The notes under the pieces were generated by a model that saw nothing but the letters and a program-made list of their open reading frames with translations, made no database searches and was not told the DNA's origin. A program made the translations under genes and the position numbers. 18,346 bases of DNA from the NCBI GenBank assembly GCA_035706585.1, contig DASSUW010000273.1:1-18346 (forward strand), in the 5' to 3' direction. The DNA is from DASSUW01 sp035706585. GTDB lineage: Bacteria; Actinomycetota; Thermoleophilia; Solirubrobacterales; Solirubrobacteraceae. The first letter of the stretch is position 1. Each line of letters starts with the position of its first letter. Below are positions 13,658 through 18,346 of the stretch, in pieces.

Positions 13658-14476
13658 GTGGCGGAGGTCGTCGCCAGCCGGCAGGCCGTGCGGGCCGCGG
13701 CGCGGCGGCGCCGCGGGCGGCGCGGGGCCGCGATCTCCGCGCTGTCGACGGTCGTGGTGGTCGGCGGCCTGGTGGCGCTGGTCGTCACCAGCCCGGGCTG
13801 GCACGACGTCCGGCAGCTGTTCTTCTCGTGGGAGGACTTCGAGCAGGCGTTCCCCGATGTGCTGAAGGGCTTCTGGCTCGACGTGAAGATGTTCGTGATC
13901 GTCGAATGCGTCGTGCTCGTCCTCGGTCTGGTCGTGGCGCTGACCCGCACGTCGAGCGCCGCGACGCTGTTCCCGCTGCGGCTGCTCGCGGTCGTGTTCA
14001 CCGACGTGCTGCGCGGCGTGCCGACGATCCTGCTCGTGTTCCTGGTCGGTTTCGGCGTGCCGGCGCTGCAGCTCTCCGGCGTCCCGTCCGACCCGGTCGT
14101 GCTCGGCTGCGCCGCGCTGGCGCTGTCCTACTCGGCGTACGTGGCCGAGGTCTACCGCGCGGGCATCCGGTCGGTGCATCCCAGCCAGCGCGCGGCGGCG
14201 CTCGCGCTCGGGCTGACCGGGTCGCAGGCGCTCCGGCACGTGATCCTGCCGCAGGCCGTGCGCCGCGTCGTGCCGCCGCTGCTCAACGACTTCATCTCGC
14301 TGCAGAAGGACGTCGCCCTGGTGGCGATCCTCGGCCCGCTGGAGGCGTTCCGCGTCGCGCAGATCTATGCGTCGTCGAACTTCAACTACACGCCGCTGCT
14401 GGCCGCCGCACTGCTGTACCTGTGCGTGACCGTGCCGCTCGCGCGCGTGGTCGACCGGCTGCAGGAGCGCGGGTGA
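13658..14476 (+). CDS. Amino-acid ABC transporter permease
   Basis: This 272-residue integral membrane protein of the HisM/GlnP family has a basic N-terminal tail (AARRRRGRRG). Hydrophobic segments lie near residues 28-46, 74-96, 108-133, 147-163 and 240-262. The EAA loop that contacts the ATPase is visible as RAGIRSVHPSQRAAALALGL followed by RHVILPQAVRRVVPPLLN. The GTG start lies two bases after the binding-protein stop, and its stop overlaps the ATPase start (GTGA at 14473-14476). All three genes are therefore one tightly coupled operon. Confidence 0.92.
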   Translation: MAEVVASRQAVRAAARRRRGRRGAAISALSTVVVVGGLVALVVTSPGWHDVRQLFFSWEDFEQAFPDVLKGFWLDVKMFVIVECVVLVLGLVVALTRTSSAATLFPLRLLAVVFTDVLRGVPTILLVFLVGFGVPALQLSGVPSDPVVLGCAALALSYSAYVAEVYRAGIRSVHPSQRAAALALGLTGSQALRHVILPQAVRRVVPPLLNDFISLQKDVALVAILGPLEAFRVAQIYASSNFNYTPLLAAALLYLCVTVPLARVVDRLQERG

Positions 14477-15213
14477 CCGCGGTCCTTGAGCTCCAGGCTG
14501 TCACCAAGGCCTACGGCGATGTCGCGGTCCTGCGCGGGATCGACCTGTCGGTGCCCGAGCACCACGCCGTCGCGCTGATCGGGGCGTCGGGATCGGGCAA
14601 GTCGACGCTGCTGCGCTGCGTGGACCTGCTGGAGGAGATCGACGACGGCGACGTGCTGCTCGACGGCGAGGTCATCACCGATCCGGCGGTCGACCCGGTG
14701 GCGGTGCGCCGCAGGCTCGGGATGGTCTTCCAGGCGTTCAACCTGTTCCCGCACAAGACCGTGCTCGAGAACGTCGTGCTCGGGCCGGTGCGCGCGCACG
14801 GCGTGGCGGCGGCCGAGGCGCGCGAGCGCGGTCGCGAGCTTCTGGCGCGGTTCGGGCTGGCCGGACGCGAGGACGACAGGCCCGACAACCTGTCCGGCGG
14901 CCAGCAGCAGCGCGTGGCGATCGTACGCGCGCTGGCGACCTCCCCGCGGGCGCTGCTGCTCGACGAGGTCACGAGCGCGCTCGACCCCGAGCTGGTCGGC
15001 GAGGTGCTCGCCGTCGTGCGCGACCTCAAGGCCGACGGCATGACGATGATCATCGCGACGCACGAGATGGGCTTCGCGCGCGACGTCGCCGACGAGGTCT
15101 GCTTCCTGCACGAGGGCCGGATCCTCGAGCGCGGCGCGCCCGAGCGGATCTTCAGCGACCCCGAGCAGCCGGAGACGCAGCGGTTCCTGCGGCGGCTGCT
15201 GGCGGCTCGATAG
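14473..15213 (+). CDS. Amino-acid ABC transporter ATP-binding protein (GlnQ/HisP type)
   Basis: This 246-residue ABC ATPase has all nucleotide-binding motifs: Walker A GASGSGKST, Q-loop VFQAFNLFPHKT (typical of polar amino acid importers), signature LSGGQQQRVAIVRAL, Walker B ALLLDEVTSALDPE and the H-loop ATHEMGFA. It powers import by the permease encoded just upstream. The GTG start overlaps the permease stop by 4 bp. Its 3' end overlaps the convergent iron-enzyme gene by 62 bp, and no terminator is visible between them. Only one permease and one ATPase gene are present, implying homodimers of each. Confidence 0.95.
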   Translation: MTAVLELQAVTKAYGDVAVLRGIDLSVPEHHAVALIGASGSGKSTLLRCVDLLEEIDDGDVLLDGEVITDPAVDPVAVRRRLGMVFQAFNLFPHKTVLENVVLGPVRAHGVAAAEARERGRELLARFGLAGREDDRPDNLSGGQQQRVAIVRALATSPRALLLDEVTSALDPELVGEVLAVVRDLKADGMTMIIATHEMGFARDVADEVCFLHEGRILERGAPERIFSDPEQPETQRFLRRLLAAR

Positions 15214-16171
15214 GCCGGCGCAGCGAGCTCTCGCCCGCCCTCCAGGCGTCAAGCAGGTGGCGGGCGAAGCGGCGCTCGAACTCGAGCAGCGCGGCCGCGC
15301 CCCACAGGATGTCGGGCGCGAGCGTCGGGTCCTGCTTGGCGAGGCCGCCGGCGAGATCGACCGCCGCGACGTTCTCGTGCACCGCGTCGGCGACCACGTG
15401 CTCGTCGTAGAAGTCGAGCGCGTCGCCGTCGAACCCGAGGCGGCGCAGGCCGTTCGCGTAGCGGCGGTTCGGGACCGACGACGTCATCTCGAACAGCGCG
15501 AGGTGGCCGACGATCGCGCCGCGCAGCCGCCGGTGAAGCCCGAACATCGACATGAGGTTGACGGTTGCGAGCGTGACCGCGGGCAGGTGGTCGATGTAGG
15601 CGCCGTAGCGGGAGTCGAGGCCGAGCGCGTCCATCGCGTCGGCGAACAGCTGCGCGTGGATGCGAGGAGCTTCGCCGCCGCCGTACTCGTCGGTCTGGAT
15701 CTCGACCATCGCCGCCTTGGGGCCCCCGGACAGCCGCGGCAGCGCCCACGAATGCGGATCGGCCTCCTTGAGCTGGTACGCCGAGCGGTGGACGACGAAC
15801 TCCAGGTACTGGTCGAGCGTGCCCCTGCGCTCGAGGTGCCGCGACAGCGACGGGCCGTCGTCGGCGGCCTCGAGCTCGCGCAGCTCGACGTCCATGGCGC
15901 GGCGCGGCCGGGGCAGCGGGACGTCGCGCCGCAGCGCCGCCTCGAACCGTGCCTCGAGGTCGCCGCGCAGGGCCAGCAGCGACGGCGCCCACTCCCAGCG
16001 GTCGTCGACGCCGGGCAGTCCGCGGTAGTGCAGCTCGTAGCACAGGTACAGCCCGAGGTGCAGGTCCTCGGCGTCGGTGGGCGCGGTCGCGGGGAGATCT
16101 GAGACGCCCGCGGGAAGGGCGGTCAGCAGGAGGTCGGTGACGGCCCCGCGGGGCTCTGGCAGGGCGATCAC
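15152..16171 (-). CDS. Iron-containing redox enzyme family protein (heme-oxygenase-like fold)
   Basis: This 339-residue helical protein resembles the heme-oxygenase-like di-iron oxidase family (PF14518 type), whose characterised relatives oxidise or cleave amino acids and fatty acids. Landmarks are LYLCYELHYRGLPGVDDRWEW-like residues 41-61, QLKEADPH (candidate ligands E136, D138, H140), DEYGGG (D161/E162) with H172, and FYDEHVVADAVHEN (H258, D262, H265). Exact ligand assignment is provisional. The GTG start follows a TAGGGC(T) box by 5-6 nt. The last 20 residues are Ala/Pro-rich and lie antisense to the ABC ATPase gene. It follows the YbdK-like ligase gene by 48 bp on the same strand. The substrate is unknown. 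Confidence 0.85.
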   Translation of the reverse strand: MIALPEPRGAVTDLLLTALPAGVSDLPATAPTDAEDLHLGLYLCYELHYRGLPGVDDRWEWAPSLLALRGDLEARFEAALRRDVPLPRPRRAMDVELRELEAADDGPSLSRHLERRGTLDQYLEFVVHRSAYQLKEADPHSWALPRLSGGPKAAMVEIQTDEYGGGEAPRIHAQLFADAMDALGLDSRYGAYIDHLPAVTLATVNLMSMFGLHRRLRGAIVGHLALFEMTSSVPNRRYANGLRRLGFDGDALDFYDEHVVADAVHENVAAVDLAGGLAKQDPTLAPDILWGAAALLEFERRFARHLLDAWRAGESSLRRPIEPPAAAAGTAASPAARGR

Positions 16172-16176
16172 AAGCG

Positions 16177-16183
16177 AGCCCTA
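16177..16183 (-). promoter_or_regulatory. Candidate -10 box for the iron-enzyme gene
   Basis: TAGGGCT on the minus strand is 5 nt before the GTG at 16171. It resembles the near-start boxes of other genes here, with the final T shifted by one position. A small GGGCG/CGCCC hairpin (16199-16213) lies upstream and could end transcripts from the ligase gene. Confidence 0.35.
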
Positions 16184-16219
16184 CCCTGGCGCTCGAACGG
16201 GCGAAACGCGCCCCTGCGG

Positions 16220-17290
16220 TCAGACCTGTGACGCGAACTCGTCGGCCAGCGTTCGCACGAGACCGTGGACGCCGTCCGCGGCGGCGAGCGCGCGCTGGCG
16301 GGCGGCCCCGGCAAGCTCGGGAGGGGCGTGGCCGAGCGCCCGCGCGAGGCGCTCGCGGGCCGTGGCGCGCTCGCCGGTGTGCGGGTCGGTCATCACCGCG
16401 TCGAGCCCGTGGCGGCCGGCGGCCCAGCGGTTCTGGTCGAGCTTCCACGACTCGGCGGGCGGTCCTGGGGGGACCCGCGTCGCCAGCTCGTAGGCGACCG
16501 TGGCGACCGCTGCCGTGTCGGCGATCGTCGCCTGCGTGTCCGGCACGCGGATCTCGACGGTCCCGAAGATCGGGTGCAGGCGCAGCTCCCACCACCACTG
16601 CCGCGGATCGTCGAACCCGCACCAGCGCAGGGCGTCCGCGTAGGCCTCGAAGCTGTCGAGCGCGGGTGGGATGCCCTGGCGCGGGAGGAGCCCGCTGATG
16701 CGCGGGCGGACCGACGCCAGGCCGCTGTCACTGCCCTCGTAGAACGGCGCGTTCGCGGCCAGCGCCGCGAGGTCTGGGAGGTGGGAGCGCAGGGCGTTGT
16801 AGACCGCGAGCGCGCGGTCCGCGCCGGGGATCGCCACGTGCACGTGCAGGCCGAACACGAGCTGGCGGTGGGCCACGGACACGTACTCGGCGGCGATCGC
16901 CTCGTACCGCCGGCCGGGGTTCAGCGGACCGAGGCCGGAGGCGAACGGGTGGACGCCGGCGCCGGCGACGCGGTGGCGCGCCGCGAGCCGCCGGCGCGCC
17001 TCCGCGAGCTCGGCGGCAGCAGCGGCGACCGTGGCGTGCGGGCCGGTGACGATCTCCAGCTGCGCGGCGGGCATCTCGATCTTCAACCGCGGGTCGTCGA
17101 GCTCCGCGACCGCCGCGGCCGCGCGCGGAGACAGGCCGAGCGTCTCGGGGTCGAGCAGCATCAGCTCCTCCTCGAGCCCGACCGTGACGGCGTCGTGCCG
17201 GTCGAACGCGGCGCGCAGCTCGGCGGCCGCGGGCGCCCCACCCGCCTTGCGGCGGGGCGAGTCCCCGATCGGAGCGGGCGAGTCGGACAC
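16220..17290 (-). CDS. YbdK-type carboxylate-amine ligase (glutamate-cysteine ligase 2 family)
   Basis: This 356-residue protein belongs to the GCS2 family. Diagnostic segments are VGLEEELMLLDPET (acidic metal ligands around E40-E42), PAAQLEIVTGPH, the nucleotide/metal motif FGLHVHVAIPG, APFYEGSDSGLAS and GTVEIRVPDTQ. The family joins a carboxylate to an amine with ATP; bacterial YbdK proteins have weak glutamate-cysteine ligase activity and EgtA is a relative. The true substrate is therefore open. The start is set at the GTG at 17290: upstream the frame stays open but runs through the divergent methyltransferase gene. A TACCCT box lies 8 nt before the start. It is followed by the iron-enzyme gene. 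Confidence 0.9.
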   Translation of the reverse strand: MSDSPAPIGDSPRRKAGGAPAAAELRAAFDRHDAVTVGLEEELMLLDPETLGLSPRAAAAVAELDDPRLKIEMPAAQLEIVTGPHATVAAAAAELAEARRRLAARHRVAGAGVHPFASGLGPLNPGRRYEAIAAEYVSVAHRQLVFGLHVHVAIPGADRALAVYNALRSHLPDLAALAANAPFYEGSDSGLASVRPRISGLLPRQGIPPALDSFEAYADALRWCGFDDPRQWWWELRLHPIFGTVEIRVPDTQATIADTAAVATVAYELATRVPPGPPAESWKLDQNRWAAGRHGLDAVMTDPHTGERATARERLARALGHAPPELAGAARQRALAAADGVHGLVRTLADEFASQV

Positions 17291-17314
17291 GGCCCGGGAG
17301 GGTAGGTCCCGCGC
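17291..17314. promoter_or_regulatory. 24-bp divergent promoter with overlapping -10 boxes
   Basis: Only 24 bp separate two divergent GTG starts. On the minus strand TACCCT (17304-17299) lies 8 nt before GTG 17290. On the plus strand TAGGTC (17303-17308) lies 6 nt before GTG 17315. The two boxes share the TA step at 17303-17304. GGGAGGG at 17296-17302 could alternatively be a distant Shine-Dalgarno for the methyltransferase (12-nt spacing). Confidence 0.5.
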
Positions 17315-18013
17315 GTGCGCCTCGTGACCCTGCCCGGCGTGTTCCGTCCGATCAGCGACACCTGGCTGCTGGCCGACGCGCTCGACCGCGAGCCGTTGCC
17401 GCCCGGCGCGCGCGTGCTCGACCTGTGCTCGGGGAGCGGCGCGCTGGCGATCCGCGCGGCCCTCGGCGGACGCCGCGCCGCGGCGCGCGACCGGGAAGCT
17501 CCGGGATCGGCGCGCACGGTGGTCGCGGTCGACGTCTCGCGCCGCGCCGTGGCCACGATTCGCCTCAACGCCGCACTCAACGGCGTCAGGGTCGACGCGC
17601 GCCGCGGCGACCTGTTCGGCGCCGTGGCGGGCGAGCGCTTCGACGCGATCGTCTCCAACCCCCCGTACGTGCCGGCGGCGACCGACGAGCTTCCCGCGCA
17701 CGGGCTCGCACGCGCCTGGGACGCCGGCCGCGACGGCCGCGCGCTGCTCGACCGCATCTGCGCCGGCGCCGCCCGGCATCTGCGCCCTGGCGGCGTGATC
17801 CTGCTCGTCCATTCGTCGCTGCTCGGCTACGAGCCGACCGCGGAGGCGCTCGACGGCCTCGAGGTCGACGTCGCGGCGGCCGAGCGCGGCCGGCTCGGCC
17901 CCCTGATGCGTGCCCGCCGCGCCGCCGGGCTGATCCCGGCGGTCGAGCACGAGGACGTGCTGGTCGTCCGCGGCCGCAATACGGCTGCCACGATTGCCGC
18001 TCAGACCGGCTGA
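17315..18013 (+). CDS. HemK/PrmC-like class I methyltransferase
   Basis: This 232-residue SAM-dependent methyltransferase has motif I VLDLCSGSGALAI (34-46), an acidic end of strand 2 at D73 (VAVDVS), and the NPPY catalytic motif (115-118). NPPY is characteristic of N5-glutamine or N6-adenine methyltransferases. The missing PrmC N-terminal helical domain and short length match the compact HemK2/Mtq2-like branch, so the substrate may be a protein glutamine, possibly of a release factor; this is an inference from family. Residues about 50-68 (GGRRAAARDREAPGSAR) form a basic insertion between motif I and strand 2. The gene diverges from the ligase across 24 bp and is 17 bp upstream of ku. Confidence 0.87.
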   Translation: MRLVTLPGVFRPISDTWLLADALDREPLPPGARVLDLCSGSGALAIRAALGGRRAAARDREAPGSARTVVAVDVSRRAVATIRLNAALNGVRVDARRGDLFGAVAGERFDAIVSNPPYVPAATDELPAHGLARAWDAGRDGRALLDRICAGAARHLRPGGVILLVHSSLLGYEPTAEALDGLEVDVAAAERGRLGPLMRARRAAGLIPAVEHEDVLVVRGRNTAATIAAQTG

Positions 18014-18023
18014 ACGTCACAAT
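17994..18023 (+). promoter_or_regulatory. Candidate promoter for ku
   Basis: TTGCCG (17994-17999) and CACAAT (18018-18023) are separated by 18 bp, and the -10 ends 7 nt before the Ku ATG. The -35 lies inside the end of the methyltransferase gene. This is the best two-part promoter match in the window. Confidence 0.5.
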
Positions 18024-18030
18024 GTGAGGC

Positions 18031-18346
18031 ATGGCTCGATCGATCTGGAGCGGCGCGATCTCCTTCGGACTGGTGAACGTGCCGGTGAAGCTCTATTCCG
18101 CGGTGTCCCGCAAGACGGTGCGGTTCAACCAGCTCAACGCGGAGACGGGCAACCGGATCCAGCAGAAGCGGGTGGACCCGGAGACCGGCGAGGAGGTCCC
18201 GTACGAGCAGATCGTGAAGGGCTTCGAGCTCACCAAGGACCAATACGTGGTCATCACGCCGGACGAGATGGACGCGCTGGACCCCGAGAAGACGCGGACC
18301 GTCGACATCGAGGACTTCGTCGATCTCGCCGACATCGACCCGATCT
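18031..18346 (+). CDS. ku: Ku protein, N-terminal part (runs off the window)
   Basis: The first 105 codons are visible, beginning MARSIWSGAISFGLVNVPVK, the highly conserved start of prokaryotic Ku. They continue with LYSAVSRKTVRFNQLNAETG and KGFELTKDQYVVITPDEMDA. Bacterial Ku forms a homodimeric ring on double-strand DNA ends and recruits LigD-type ligases; a PE-ligase gene lies 6.3 kb upstream in the same orientation. The ATG at 18031 is the only sensible start given the conserved N-terminus. The GAGG just before it is too close to be a good ribosome binding site, and the candidate promoter predicts a leaderless message. The rest of the gene is outside the window. Confidence 0.96.
   Translation, partial: MARSIWSGAISFGLVNVPVKLYSAVSRKTVRFNQLNAETGNRIQQKRVDPETGEEVPYEQIVKGFELTKDQYVVITPDEMDALDPEKTRTVDIEDFVDLADIDPI

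Noticed and set aside
16220..17950. 576-residue fusion form of the YbdK-like ligase
   Set aside because: The extra N-terminal part runs antisense through the methyltransferase gene and is low-complexity; the family N-terminus fits the GTG at 17290.

Overview
The window is very GC-rich bacterial chromosome with a strong G/C bias at third codon positions. It contains bacterial NHEJ genes (a LigD-type ligase and Ku), Rsb-type partner-switching genes and many GAF/PAS/PP2C-type signalling domains. This gene style fits a high-GC actinobacterium, most likely of the Thermoleophilia/Solirubrobacterales type; that assignment is inferred from style and not proven. I see no prophage, transposon, CRISPR array, tRNA or rRNA. 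It reads as ordinary chromosomal housekeeping, stress and metabolism genes packed tightly, with several convergent pairs overlapping at their 3' ends.

Layout. 1-535: the tail of an unknown gene, a CsbD-family stress protein and a small acidic disordered protein. 594-3597: a PhzF-like isomerase (+) converging on a large GAF-PAS-GAF-PP2C phosphatase (-), with a ferritin-like protein upstream of the phosphatase. 4166-6733: an NAD-dependent epimerase (+) converging on a Crp/Fnr-like regulator and a four-helix membrane protein (-). 6864-7922: an RpoD-family sigma factor converging on rsgA (8090-9100) across a structured intergenic terminator region. 9328-10196: an rsbV-rsbW-like antagonist/anti-sigma pair (-). 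10261-12762: LigD-type ligase, aldo/keto reductase and CDGSH iron-sulfur protein, overlapping end to end. 12792-15213: a complete polar amino-acid ABC transporter (lipoprotein, permease, ATPase). 15152-17290: a heme-oxygenase-like iron enzyme and a YbdK-type carboxylate-amine ligase on the minus strand. 17315-18346: a HemK-like methyltransferase and the 5' end of ku.

The genes suggest a general stress theme. The RsbU-like phosphatase could act on an RsbV-type protein, with an RsbW-type kinase and a sigma factor in the same 9 kb. Iron storage, CsbD and NHEJ repair fit a desiccation- or oxidation-tolerant soil lifestyle.

The most interesting non-coding signals are four. First, the rsgA leader has a perfect 10-bp long-range stem that would hide the Shine-Dalgarno, enclosing three tandem GC hairpins. 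Second, TAnnnT-like -10 boxes recur 6-8 nt before start codons, suggesting widespread leaderless transcription, including a 24-bp divergent promoter. Third, nested inverted repeats lie between the sigma factor gene and rsgA. Fourth, three genes appear to begin at non-standard codons (CTG, ATA, ATT).
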